Source of the DNA: Paludibacter sp. | GTDB lineage: Bacteria; Bacteroidota; Bacteroidia; Bacteroidales; Paludibacteraceae | DNA: 64,000 bases | Direction: 5' to 3' | Assembly: GCA_024710005.1 (NCBI GenBank) | Contig: JANJVQ010000018.1 | Span: forward strand, 198,307-262,306 | In this document: in pieces, positions 20,080 through 28,859 of the stretch | Position numbering within the stretch: position 1 is the stretch's first letter | How the letters are laid out: every line of letters starts with the position of its first letter | Made by a program: the position numbers and the translations under genes | Notes under the pieces: model-generated | Told to the model about the DNA's origin: nothing | The model's input: the letters and a program-made list of their open reading frames with translations, nothing else | The model's database searches: none

Positions 20080-20997
20080 TTAATTCAGCACTTCATTAAT
20101 ATTCAATTGTCTTCTGATGATTTCAGCACGTAAAGAATCAATCTCAATCTCCCAGGATTCTTTCAGCCATTTCTTAGCCATTTCCAATTTTTGGAGGATA
20201 ATCGCCCGCCCGTTGATACCATCATCGGGAATGGTATCACCATACATATCAATTCCTGGCTGTGATGCCAACGCTAAAATATCGCTCCATTGCGTATCGC
20301 TTTTTACTAAGTAATTGGCAATAATTTCAACAAAATCTTCTCGGTTCTGACTACCTGCGTAGGGAGACACGAAACCCAGGGTGGCAGCTTCCGAATCAGT
20401 CTTATATTGCCAACCCAGCGGATTGTATTTTCCCTGAGATATCAGTCCGAACTCAACCGGGTAATTTCTTTTCTGATGCAGAATATGCGCGAACTCGTGG
20501 TGCATGGTCTTGAAGTAGTATTCATTCAGCAAATCCACATCGGTAGGATCCAATTCATTACAACGAAACAGCGTTACTTTCAACCCGCCTTCAGCAGTGC
20601 CGAGTAACATCGTGCCCGAGATGGGGTTATAGGCAGGTGATCCTATCAGGTGGATGATACGCGGACCGTTTTCCTTTAAAAACTCTGGGCTCACGACTGT
20701 TCCATACACATCGAACCACAGATACTTGACCAATTGGGCCATTTGCCGGGCTTTGTTAAAAGAGGTCGGCACTAAGTTGTAATCCATGTCCGAACCCACA
20801 TCTTCCATTCGGTAGCGAAAGTCGAGGTTATACGGAACTAAATAGGCCTGTCTCAACCAGGTATCAAATTCATAACTGGCAGAACCTTCTACCAAATGAT
20901 CCTCCACATCAAAAATGCTCGGACCAAACTCCTCTTCCTGTGAGCAGGAAAGTAAGAGGAGAAGAGAAAGGAGGATGGATATTGTTAATTTGTTCAT
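20080..20997 (-). CDS. HExxH zinc metallopeptidase-like lipoprotein of a SusCD locus
   Basis: 305-residue lipoprotein (signal MNKLTISILLSLLLLLSC) with the zinc-binding sequence HHEFAHILHQ and a downstream acidic helix NREDFVEIIANYLV that can supply the third ligand. It fits the family of substrate-import-associated zinc metallohydrolase lipoproteins (putative zinc-binding metallopeptidase) that travel with SusC/SusD pairs and DUF4302. Likely cell-surface peptide or protein processing before import; the substrate is unknown. It lies between SusD and DUF4302, although 100 bp separate it from susD, and that gap holds repeat elements. Confidence 0.85.
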   Translation of the reverse strand: MNKLTISILLSLLLLLSCSQEEEFGPSIFDVEDHLVEGSASYEFDTWLRQAYLVPYNLDFRYRMEDVGSDMDYNLVPTSFNKARQMAQLVKYLWFDVYGTVVSPEFLKENGPRIIHLIGSPAYNPISGTMLLGTAEGGLKVTLFRCNELDPTDVDLLNEYYFKTMHHEFAHILHQKRNYPVEFGLISQGKYNPLGWQYKTDSEAATLGFVSPYAGSQNREDFVEIIANYLVKSDTQWSDILALASQPGIDMYGDTIPDDGINGRAIILQKLEMAKKWLKESWEIEIDSLRAEIIRRQLNINEVLN

Positions 20998-21049
20998 GTT
21001 TTTTAATTTATGTCGCCAGTCACCGGTCTCCAGACTCCAGTCGTCGCTC

Positions 21050-21116
21050 CGTCATTGCAAGGAGGCGAAGCCAACGTGGCAACCTATTCGTTATTCGCTA
21101 TTCGTTATTCACTAAT
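21050..21116. repeat. CGTCATTGC repeat followed by heptamer repeats
   Basis: CGTCATTGCAAGGAGGCGAAG..GTGGCAACCT (21050-21085) is the partner of the element at 3594-3628. It runs straight into heptamers TATTCGT, TATTCGC, TATTCGT, TATTCAC (21085-21116). The heptamers overlap the last codons and the stop of susD. Confidence 0.7.
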
Positions 21117-22678
21117 TTATAATTTCCCGACGAAACAGGGGTTATTTTCCGGGGATTGGGTTCGAGTCCGGCACTGATAACCTCCTGCGGCAACTGAATT
21201 GCCCTGCGGAGATCGTTATAGACCAGCTTGTCAGTTCCTTTTCCGGCTATATTGTGTTCTATCTCGATTCCATACCGTTTGATATCGAACCAGCGGTATC
21301 CATCGAACATGGTTTCAATGCGTCTGAAATGCAACACACAATGAATCAGAGGACGCTGGGCGGCTGTAACCACGAAAGACGAACTCATTTTATCATTGTT
21401 TAGTGTTTTCACAAAAAGGCTATTTGATGACACATAAAAACTCCTGATGATAGCTTCAGTAAGGACATTAGGTGCCAAATGGGAACTGTTCCACACCTGT
21501 AAATCGGCAACGGCTTCGTTAAATCTGTTCAGGTAGATAAGCGCTTCTGCCCGACACAACAACGTTTCTTCCACTGTAAATTCAGCGCGCACCACATGGG
21601 CATACCCGATCCCGGCCACTTTATCAGTGTATTCAAACATCTCGAAAGATTTAGGGAAAAACACCCCGTAATCCTGCTGTCCACTAATATATAGTTTCCC
21701 ATTAAAACAAGGCAACATGCCTGACCATGTTGGACCTGAACCATAAATTGAACCTGCCATTGCAGCATGATTATGACCATAGCGCGTTCCGAAAATCCGG
21801 CTGAAGACTGAACTCGTCGGCACAATCAACAGGTTGCATGCTTTTTCTGTATTGATATAATCATAAGAAATTGCATCAATATTATCGTAGTTCACCGTCC
21901 AGTCCCGCATCAGCGTTGCCGGATTAGTCGTCAACACCATATCAGCATAATCAACCACCTTCTGATAGTCTCTTTTGTAAAGATAAAATCTTGCCGCAAA
22001 GGCAGCAGCTGCCTTTTTATTAAAATGATACTTGGGCACCGCGTAATGCCTGTCGGTAACCAGCGAAATTCCTTCCTCCAGATCCTGCTGAATCTTCGCG
22101 TAAACAGATTGCACCGATTCACGGATGTATGTTGTATTGACGGTAGTTTCCGGCTCAGTCACATAAGGTATACCGACATCCGACTTACTTGCTGTTTCAT
22201 CTTTATAAGCCTGACTGAAAATATTCACCAGGATGAAGTGACCATAGGCACGGCACAACAGAGCCTCACCTTTTTGAGAGTCAATATCTGCATCCGGATT
22301 TTTCAGTTTTAATTCTTCGATGGCTTTCAGCGCATGATTGGCAGCACTGATGGCTGCATAACATTTTTCCCATACATACGACGGACTATCTTCCTGGGTA
22401 GAAGAAGTCACCTCGCTCCAACTGAATATCTCATCGTGCATCCTTTCGAAAGGAGCCAGATTAACCGGCAAGATTGAATTGTTGTCTACAAAATTATCCG
22501 AACTTAACTCCGCCAATACCGAATAATTGGCACCGGGATACGCTGAAACCAGCAATTGCGAGATTTTTTTCTCCGTGTCGATTTGTGTCCTGTTATCCGG
22601 TAGGGTATCCAGAAAACTTTCGCAAGAGTTTAGAACTGACACTAACGCTACGAATAATATATATATAATTCTTTTCAT
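21098..22678 (-). CDS. SusD/RagB-family nutrient-binding lipoprotein
   Basis: Surface lipoprotein that caps a SusC channel and captures its ligand. The signal MKRIIYILFVALVSVLNSC ends in a lipobox Cys followed by ESFLDTLPDNRTQID, the usual SusD opening. Helical TPR-like segments follow (CRAYGHFILVNIFSQAYKDE, VQSVYAKIQQDLEEGISLV, AAAFAARFYLYKRDYQKVVDYA), and the C-terminus has FDGYRWFDIKRYGIE, a family hallmark. An in-frame ATG five codons upstream is less likely, because a GGGAGG Shine-Dalgarno-like run sits between the two. The C-terminal residues NNE and the stop are encoded inside a heptamer repeat. Translated 17 nt after susC. Confidence 0.92.
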   Translation of the reverse strand: MKRIIYILFVALVSVLNSCESFLDTLPDNRTQIDTEKKISQLLVSAYPGANYSVLAELSSDNFVDNNSILPVNLAPFERMHDEIFSWSEVTSSTQEDSPSYVWEKCYAAISAANHALKAIEELKLKNPDADIDSQKGEALLCRAYGHFILVNIFSQAYKDETASKSDVGIPYVTEPETTVNTTYIRESVQSVYAKIQQDLEEGISLVTDRHYAVPKYHFNKKAAAAFAARFYLYKRDYQKVVDYADMVLTTNPATLMRDWTVNYDNIDAISYDYINTEKACNLLIVPTSSVFSRIFGTRYGHNHAAMAGSIYGSGPTWSGMLPCFNGKLYISGQQDYGVFFPKSFEMFEYTDKVAGIGYAHVVRAEFTVEETLLCRAEALIYLNRFNEAVADLQVWNSSHLAPNVLTEAIIRSFYVSSNSLFVKTLNNDKMSSSFVVTAAQRPLIHCVLHFRRIETMFDGYRWFDIKRYGIEIEHNIAGKGTDKLVYNDLRRAIQLPQEVISAGLEPNPRKITPVSSGNYKLVNNE

Positions 22679-22695
22679 CTTCTTTCCTCCCATTG

Positions 22696-25600
22696 TTAAA
22701 TTCCAAACCTAACGGACAAAGTAAACTGGCGCGGCATCGGGGTAGCTACGCCGCCACTATTAAAGAACTCAGGATCCTGGCCATTCAGTTTTTTGTCGGC
22801 ATACAACAAGAACAGGTTTGTTGCCTGTAGTTTCAGTTGCGCATTGTTGATCTTAAGTGGCTCCGTCCATTTCCGGGGCAGGTCATAGGCCAGCGAAACT
22901 TCTTTCAGCCTGACAAACCCGCCATCGGCGATACGTTGGTCTGAATAGTTATACGCGTTGTAAGCATAACTCAGACTCGCGTACTTTTGAGACTGCCTGG
23001 TGCTGGCTATCACCGGAATAGAAGTATATTCCTCATCACCGGGTAACACCCACCGGTTTTTAAATTCGCGTGGCAACGAACTCAAGTCAGAATAACGGGC
23101 AGCAAAAACCGGGTTCAGCCTTACTTTATTTCCAAACGAATAGGTTATAAAGACATTCAACTTTAGTCCGTTCCAGCTGAAGTTATTGCCCAGACTACCC
23201 GTGATGGTCGGGTCGGAGGGTCCTTCGTACTTCAGAAAGCCTAACTTTTCAAATTCCTGGAAATTGATATCCGTGAGCGTAGGCTCTCCCTCCTGATTGA
23301 TGAAAGTCGGCAAGCCTTCCTCGTTCAATCCTGCGAAAGGAATAGAAAACAAAGACCTCACAGGGTAACCTTTCAAAGCATAACCAGCTCCCGACACCAA
23401 CTGTATCACATTCGAACGGGAGTCCAGTTCCGTGATCCGGTTAACCGCATTTGAGAAAATGAAATCAGTATTCCAGCTGAAGTCTTTGTTATTTATATTC
23501 TTTGTCGACAGCGTAAATTCGAAACCATGTGACTCCATCGAAGCCACATTCGCATATTTGGCAATTTGTCCGCCCACGCCCTGCGTATAAATCAACCCAA
23601 TCAGGTCAAAATTACTCCGCGTATAAAAATCAGCCTCCACATTGATGCGATTCTTCAGAAAACCAAGGCTTGTCCCGACATTGAACTCATGCTTCTTCTC
23701 ATAGGTGAGCTCGCTGTTTTCATTATCTTCAATAAAGATGCCCGATTCGGCCACTCCCGCGGTTGGCCGCCAGGGTGTATAACTTTTATATACCGCCAGC
23801 GAATTGGTCACGAACGCCGGTCCACGGTCGGCCGTAAGCGAATAGGAAGCCTTCAGCGAGCCAAACGATAAAACAGAGCCCAGCGAAGTATCGAACCAAT
23901 CTTCTTCATGTGCATTCCAGGCTCCCGACACGTTCCAGGTTGGCAACCAGCGGGCAGCGCGTGACTTCCCGAGTTTATTTGAACCCTCGTAACGACCTGT
24001 GCCGTTTACCGTATATTTCCCCAGGTAAGAATAAGTTGCCGAACCAAAGAAGGCCACATCACGGGTATAGGTCGAAGTATTGGTGTAATAATCCGCGTTT
24101 TCTTCCTTACCCTGTTTAAACACTTTCGGGTCGTAAAAAGGAATTCCGCCGTTTTCATACTGATATCCCCAACCCCGGAACCAGATGCGCTGACGATCGA
24201 CCGAGCCGGTTTCCATACCTCCGAATAAATTCATGATATGCGTATCTTCAAAGGAAGTATTATACGTCGCCGAAGCCCTGAAATCCACCCCCTTCATGGT
24301 ATAGGCGGTACGATTGTAAATACCCCCCTCCGGCAAAATAGAAACAGGCAATGCATTCGGATCATCCGGATCTTTGTATAACAACGGGTTTCGTTCCGCA
24401 ATGGTCGCATCCTCAGGATAAATCCCGGCACGATAAGCTTCAGCCTGATTCGAATGATCTTTGATGTGATGTTCCTGTGAAGAAGATTGATATTTAATGG
24501 CGGCCAACAGGTTGGCTTCCAGTCCGCGTGCTACTTTCCAACTCAGTTCCGTCTGAAACTTCAAATCAGCTACATTCAGGTCGATGTAGTTGTTATCCAA
24601 CTCATGAAAAATATTGAAAGCCGCGTAGTTACGGGTATAAAACTCATTCGGGTCAAGTGTTCTGGAAGAGTTCAAAGCAAAACTATACGGGTTGATATCA
24701 AAATCACGTTTCACCTCACCGCTTACCACATCAACATCCTGACTCAGGGTTCCCGGCGCTTTTTGTTCGCGGTACGAACCTGTAGTCAGCAACGTCAGCG
24801 ACAATTTATCCGTAATATTATATAACCCATTCACATTGGCGGTATAACGCTCCACCGACGAAGCTTTCGTCCAGCCCGGATCATCAAACACGGAAAGAGA
24901 AACATAAAATCTCGCTTTATCCGTCCCGGAAGAGATGCTCACCGCGTGGTTTTGTGTCAGGTTGTTATTAAAAAGCAGGCTGAACCAATCCGTGTTACGA
25001 AACTCCGCTTCACGCAGATAACCGTTTTTGGCAGCTGTGGTATTTTCCAACCCGTAACCTCCATTCTGATATTGGTTAATAAGCTGATACATTTTTCCAT
25101 ATACCCCGCTGTTGGCAGCACCGGCAAGCGAGGTAAACTCCAACCATCCTTTCCGCTCCATTTCCTGGTAGATGCCCATTTGCTGTTGCGAATTGGAGAT
25201 ATTAAAATCGGTATAGGACGGAATCAAACGGGAAGTAAACTCACCCGTATAATTCACGCGACTGACACCGGCCTTCCCTTTTTTAGTCGTGATAACCACC
25301 ACACCTGCCATCGCCCTGGCTCCATAAATAGAAGTGGCCGAACCATCCTTCAGAATCTGAAAACTTTCAATATCATCCGCGTTAATTCCAGCGATGGCGG
25401 AAGAAATAAGCGTTTCGGCATTACCCGATGACAAAGCATCGCTCGACACATCAATGGCATCTTCCATCACCACCCCATCGACCACCCATAAAGGTTTGGA
25501 ATTACCATAAATAGATGTAGCCCCGCGTACCCGTATTTTAGGTGCTGTACCGAAGGTTCCGGATACATTTTGCACCGACACGCCGGCAGAACGACCTTCG

Positions 25601-26019
25601 AGCGCGCGACTCACATCCGTGATACCGTCAATTTTAGTCTTGGCGGCATCCAATTGGTCGGTTGCACCGGTAAACAAGCGCTTATCCACTTTCAGCATCC
25701 CGGTCACAACTACTTCTTCGAGTTCCTTCGAGTCGGGCGACAGGACAATCTTCATGGAAGCACGGGCAGGAAGTTCTTTTGTTTGCATACCCACGTACGA
25801 CACGACGATAACCGCATCGGAACCCGGCGCTTTAAGAGAGAAATTCCCATCCAGGTCAGTGACCGTACCAAGTTGCTGACTACCCTTTACAACAACAGTT
25901 GCTCCAATCACTCCCTCGCCAGTATCATCCACCACCCTGCCTTTAATTATCAGCTCCTGTGAAAACAGTTGCAGACTGAGAAACAACAAAAACAGGATTA
26001 TAATTTTATCTTTTATCAT
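22696..26019 (-). CDS. SusC/RagA-family TonB-dependent outer-membrane transporter
   Basis: TonB-powered outer-membrane channel of 1107 residues. Order: signal peptide (to about residue 20, LQLFSQ), carboxypeptidase-regulatory-like domain (IKGRVVDDTGEGVIGATVVVKGS..VSYVGMQTKEL), plug domain with DVSRALEGRSAGVSVQNVSG, KIRVRGATSIYGNSKPLWVVDGVVMED and SIYGARAMAGVVVITTKKGK, and a long beta-barrel ending in the aromatic strand QFTLSVRFGI. First gene of the operon with SusD, an HExxH lipoprotein and DUF4302, so a peptide or protein-derived ligand is more plausible than a polysaccharide; no glycoside hydrolase is nearby. Confidence 0.94.
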   Translation of the reverse strand: MIKDKIIILFLLFLSLQLFSQELIIKGRVVDDTGEGVIGATVVVKGSQQLGTVTDLDGNFSLKAPGSDAVIVVSYVGMQTKELPARASMKIVLSPDSKELEEVVVTGMLKVDKRLFTGATDQLDAAKTKIDGITDVSRALEGRSAGVSVQNVSGTFGTAPKIRVRGATSIYGNSKPLWVVDGVVMEDAIDVSSDALSSGNAETLISSAIAGINADDIESFQILKDGSATSIYGARAMAGVVVITTKKGKAGVSRVNYTGEFTSRLIPSYTDFNISNSQQQMGIYQEMERKGWLEFTSLAGAANSGVYGKMYQLINQYQNGGYGLENTTAAKNGYLREAEFRNTDWFSLLFNNNLTQNHAVSISSGTDKARFYVSLSVFDDPGWTKASSVERYTANVNGLYNITDKLSLTLLTTGSYREQKAPGTLSQDVDVVSGEVKRDFDINPYSFALNSSRTLDPNEFYTRNYAAFNIFHELDNNYIDLNVADLKFQTELSWKVARGLEANLLAAIKYQSSSQEHHIKDHSNQAEAYRAGIYPEDATIAERNPLLYKDPDDPNALPVSILPEGGIYNRTAYTMKGVDFRASATYNTSFEDTHIMNLFGGMETGSVDRQRIWFRGWGYQYENGGIPFYDPKVFKQGKEENADYYTNTSTYTRDVAFFGSATYSYLGKYTVNGTGRYEGSNKLGKSRAARWLPTWNVSGAWNAHEEDWFDTSLGSVLSFGSLKASYSLTADRGPAFVTNSLAVYKSYTPWRPTAGVAESGIFIEDNENSELTYEKKHEFNVGTSLGFLKNRINVEADFYTRSNFDLIGLIYTQGVGGQIAKYANVASMESHGFEFTLSTKNINNKDFSWNTDFIFSNAVNRITELDSRSNVIQLVSGAGYALKGYPVRSLFSIPFAGLNEEGLPTFINQEGEPTLTDINFQEFEKLGFLKYEGPSDPTITGSLGNNFSWNGLKLNVFITYSFGNKVRLNPVFAARYSDLSSLPREFKNRWVLPGDEEYTSIPVIASTRQSQKYASLSYAYNAYNYSDQRIADGGFVRLKEVSLAYDLPRKWTEPLKINNAQLKLQATNLFLLYADKKLNGQDPEFFNSGGVATPMPRQFTLSVRFGI

Positions 26020-26062
26020 ATCTAATTTTCAACTCTTTTGTATTCATTTTAAATCAGGACGA

Positions 26063-26143
26063 CAAAAATACATAAATTTATCAAAGTTATACACTTTGCT
26101 CTGTTGAAATGATACAAATAATCAATTATTTCATTTATATTTG
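26063..26143. promoter_or_regulatory. Divergent promoter region between susC and the Ig-like lipoprotein gene
   Basis: On the minus strand TATTTTTG (26070 to 26063) and on the plus strand TATATTTG (26136-26143) both fit TAnnTTTG. A second minus-strand candidate TAACTTTG lies just upstream of the first. No clear -33 elements and no obvious operator palindrome were found. Confidence 0.5.
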
Positions 26144-26164
26144 CCGGTTCAAACATAAATTAAA

Positions 26165-27613
26165 ATGAGAAAAAGACTTTTATCCAATTATTTGTACCTT
26201 ATCTTATTAAGTACAATTATCCTGTCTTCCTGTGAGACAGAAGGCGTATCGCGAATTTCCTTCGATAACGATTCATTCGCTTTACGTGTCGGCCAATCCG
26301 ACACCTTAGTTTCCACAATCAGTTTTACCGGCGATATTGGAAAATTCCCTGTAGAATGGACGATAGATGACCCCACGGTAATTTCTATCGAGGAAACAAC
26401 CAATGACACACACAGCAAAACCTCCGGCTTGAGTTCAGTAACAAAATCGGTTATTATTACGGCACTGAAAGCAGGAAGCACCGCTTTAACAATCAACACG
26501 GGAGGTAAAACGCACAGTTGTCAGGTTACGGTAACCCAGCAATCGCTTGTATTTACACATGGATATGCTGCAAACTGGGGAGACATCTATGGCGCCAACA
26601 ACAATAACTTCACGTTAAGTTTACTTGAAAGTTCTCTTTCCTTAGATGATGAGGGTTATCCAGTGGGTGATGGTTACAGGTTATTCTTAGATTTTTATTT
26701 ACCTCTTACACAAACCACCCTTTCTGCCGGAACATTTAACGCTTCATCGGAAGAAGAAAACTATACATTTTATCCCGGGATTTTTGTTGAGGACAAGGAC
26801 GGGGAAGAAGTGCCTGTAGGTTCATTTTTGCTTAATTACAGCAATGACAATTTGGATATTATTCCTATTGTGGATGGAACATACGAAATAACAAAAAATG
26901 GTGACAACTTCGTGGTTGAAGGCGAGTTAATCCTGGAAACAAATGAAATTGTTCAGTTTAGCTATGAAGGCATTGTGAATGAATCAGACCAGCGGGAAAA
27001 ACCAGTTGAGATTAATCCTGCATTAACAAAAGGAGTTCTACTCTACTTTGGGGATGCTTACAATTCAAAATCAACAGAAAACACAACAGGTAACCACACG
27101 AATAATTACGCTTTGTATTTGGGGTCAGAAACAATTGATTTCAGCAACAGTGCGTCGGAAGGTGATATTTTAATGATTGAGTTTAACACGGCGGATTCTG
27201 TTCACAACTACATTCCTGATGGCACCTATCAAATGATGACTGAATTGACCTACCAACAACTTGTACCGTTTTCACTTGTTTTTGCCTATCAAACAGAAGA
27301 TGAAGATCAATGGGGAACGTGGTTCTATGGTGCCACTACCACCAAAGCGCTCAATGCAGGCAATATGACTGTAGCCAAATCAGGGGACAATTACAGCATT
27401 CAATATGAATTTTATGACAGAATCGGATCGAAGGTTTGGGGTAGCTACAATGGTCCCTTAACATACATCGACGGCACAGAGGAGAGTCCTGCTGCAGCTC
27501 CCCGGAAAATAAATGGTGTTAAATCCCTGAAAAAACCGATCAATGAGAAGTTCATGCAAATCAACAAACATATCAGCAAAACAAGAAAACAAGTTGAATT
27601 GTTAAGACGATAA
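26165..27613 (+). CDS. Ig-like (BIG2-type) surface lipoprotein, function unknown
   Basis: 482-residue lipoprotein with signal peptide and lipobox (LSTIILSSC, Cys about residue 23). Residues about 25-120 read as a bacterial Ig-like fold (ISFDNDSFALRVGQSDTLV, then VIITALKAGSTALTINTGGKTHSCQVTV). The remaining 350 residues form an all-beta region with two similar-looking halves, each naming a displayed 'nnfTLSLLES' or 'NNYALYLGSE' strand; I do not recognise the family. The C-terminus is basic (KKPINEKFMQINKHISKTRKQVELLRR). It is transcribed divergently from the susC operon over a 145-bp region, which suggests a common inducer. Function unknown. Confidence 0.7.
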   Translation: MRKRLLSNYLYLILLSTIILSSCETEGVSRISFDNDSFALRVGQSDTLVSTISFTGDIGKFPVEWTIDDPTVISIEETTNDTHSKTSGLSSVTKSVIITALKAGSTALTINTGGKTHSCQVTVTQQSLVFTHGYAANWGDIYGANNNNFTLSLLESSLSLDDEGYPVGDGYRLFLDFYLPLTQTTLSAGTFNASSEEENYTFYPGIFVEDKDGEEVPVGSFLLNYSNDNLDIIPIVDGTYEITKNGDNFVVEGELILETNEIVQFSYEGIVNESDQREKPVEINPALTKGVLLYFGDAYNSKSTENTTGNHTNNYALYLGSETIDFSNSASEGDILMIEFNTADSVHNYIPDGTYQMMTELTYQQLVPFSLVFAYQTEDEDQWGTWFYGATTTKALNAGNMTVAKSGDNYSIQYEFYDRIGSKVWGSYNGPLTYIDGTEESPAAAPRKINGVKSLKKPINEKFMQINKHISKTRKQVELLRR

Positions 27614-27646
27614 TCTTCCCGTTTATCTCAGTTATAACCAAAAACG

Positions 27647-27682
27647 AAATACCTGTCACGACTCACACCATGACAGGTATTT
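27647..27682 (+). terminator. Terminator of the Ig-like lipoprotein gene
   Basis: Perfect 12-bp stem (AAATACCTGTCA and its complement) with a 12-nt loop, ending in TTT after the stem. A short T tract makes it a moderate terminator. Confidence 0.7.
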
Positions 27683-27733
27683 TAGTTTAACATGGCCTAT
27701 AGTTGACATCTGCCACAATGCGGTGTTCATATT

Positions 27734-27802
27734 GAACGATGGACATCGTCGTGGTAGAACGATGGGCATCGTCACACCTGAACGATGTCCATCGTTCAAT
27801 CG
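27734..27802. repeat. Three-unit 23-bp repeat array
   Basis: GAACGATG(GAC/GGC/TCC)CATCG-type units start at 27734, 27757 and 27780, exactly 23 bp apart. Each core is the near-palindrome CGATG-2/3 nt-CATCG. The array mirrors the 22-bp array at 18630-18783 in word content (CATCG/CGATG) and lies at the opposite end of the same uptake locus. Confidence 0.8.
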
Positions 27803-27849
27803 CAACAAGAAGATGCGAGTAATAACAACATTCTTAATGGATATGTGGT

Positions 27850-27975
27850 TCGTGTTCCTCGGGGCGGAGCTTTGCTGTGGGCTTCCTTCAGATTCCACAT
27901 CGCTGTGGACACCCTTGCCCGTGGCTAATGGTTGGCGATTATGAACCCCCATAGTGGACTTGCACCACCAAGTTA
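27850..27975. other. G+C-rich non-coding segment, unidentified
   Basis: About 125 bp clearly richer in G+C than the flanks. It can be read as a fragment [18 protein letters not shown] in one frame, but no start, ribosome site or family supports a gene. It may be a remnant of a dispersed element. It lies between the 23-bp array and the terminator of the next operon. Confidence 0.4.
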
Positions 27976-27989
27976 TATATCATGCACGG

Positions 27990-28027
27990 CAAAAAAAAAA
28001 CGAGACAGTTAAATAAACTGTCTCGTT
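27990..28027 (-). terminator. Terminator of the second SusCD operon
   Basis: AACGAGACAGTT-AAATA-AACTGTCTCGTT stem. On the minus strand it is followed by a run of ten T residues. Confidence 0.9.
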
Positions 28028-28050
28028 GATAAGATTAAGTCAAAGGAACC

Positions 28051-28824
28051 CTACTCTGCAGGCAAGGTAAGTACCTCTGTAAATACGCCAAAATTATGAG
28101 GAATAGATTTTAACACATGCCTCAGGTTCATCGTAACAACATTACCGGCTACAGTACCAGTACCATCAACATACACGTCACCCAAAGCAGCACTGTAATT
28201 CCATGCAACTTGTTCTGGTATGGTCACTGTTCCATCACCATTGATTATAATATTGATTGGCTTACCTTTTTCGAAGCAATCAGGTAATTGATACATCGGC
28301 GTTTCATTTGCCGAAAGAACCAATTGTTCCCACGTATCTTCAAAAGAAGCAGAAGTGAAAGAACCTACCCCTAATTCAACGAATGTCAATGGACGAATAA
28401 CAGTAACGTGTACAGTATCTATCAGCTGTCCTTCCACGGCATAACCTTCCTGAACAGGAATAGAGATATCCAGTTTATACGGCACGTTATATTCCAAATC
28501 ATTCATATTGTAAGTGATTTCAATGGCAGCTTTATTTCCCGCTTCGTCAACGGCATTAATACTCGTTTGTGAAACAGAGAGAACAGATTCAGATCCGCCG
28601 ATGTAATCTACAGCAATATTAACCGGTGTCACCTTTGCATCGTTGATGTGATACAAATAAACTGCGGACTTACCGGCATCGGTGGCATTTACTGTTTGTT
28701 CTGAGGCATGAAACGACCAGTAGTCATTTTCACCTAAATCAAACAATGTCCCTTCTTCTTCCGAGCAAGCGTTGAACATCAACACTAAACTCAAAATGCT
28801 TATTAATGATAATACCTTTTTCAT
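28051..28824 (-). CDS. Surface lipoprotein of a SusCD operon (SusE-like position)
   Basis: 257-residue lipoprotein with signal MKKVLSLISILSLVLMFNAC. The mature part is predicted all-beta: an N-terminal half with strands resembling Calx-beta or Ig modules (SAVYLYHINDAKVTPVNIAV, KLDISIPVQEGYAVEG) and a C-terminal half with repeated turn-rich strands. I do not recognise a named domain. It starts 35 nt after the SusD gene and ends at a strong terminator, so it is the third gene of the operon and probably an additional ligand-binding lipoprotein on the cell surface. Confidence 0.72.
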   Translation of the reverse strand: MKKVLSLISILSLVLMFNACSEEEGTLFDLGENDYWSFHASEQTVNATDAGKSAVYLYHINDAKVTPVNIAVDYIGGSESVLSVSQTSINAVDEAGNKAAIEITYNMNDLEYNVPYKLDISIPVQEGYAVEGQLIDTVHVTVIRPLTFVELGVGSFTSASFEDTWEQLVLSANETPMYQLPDCFEKGKPINIIINGDGTVTIPEQVAWNYSAALGDVYVDGTGTVAGNVVTMNLRHVLKSIPHNFGVFTEVLTLPAE

Positions 28825-28859
28825 ATTTCATTGATTGTTATATTTTTACTAATAATATG

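Noticed and set aside
24946..25431. 161-codon open frame antisense to susC
   Set aside because: Lies entirely within the plug-domain coding region of a certain gene; shadow frame.
27656..27952. 98-codon minus-strand frame through the 23-bp array
   Set aside because: Crosses the lipoprotein terminator and the repeat array; composition is that of repeats, not a protein.
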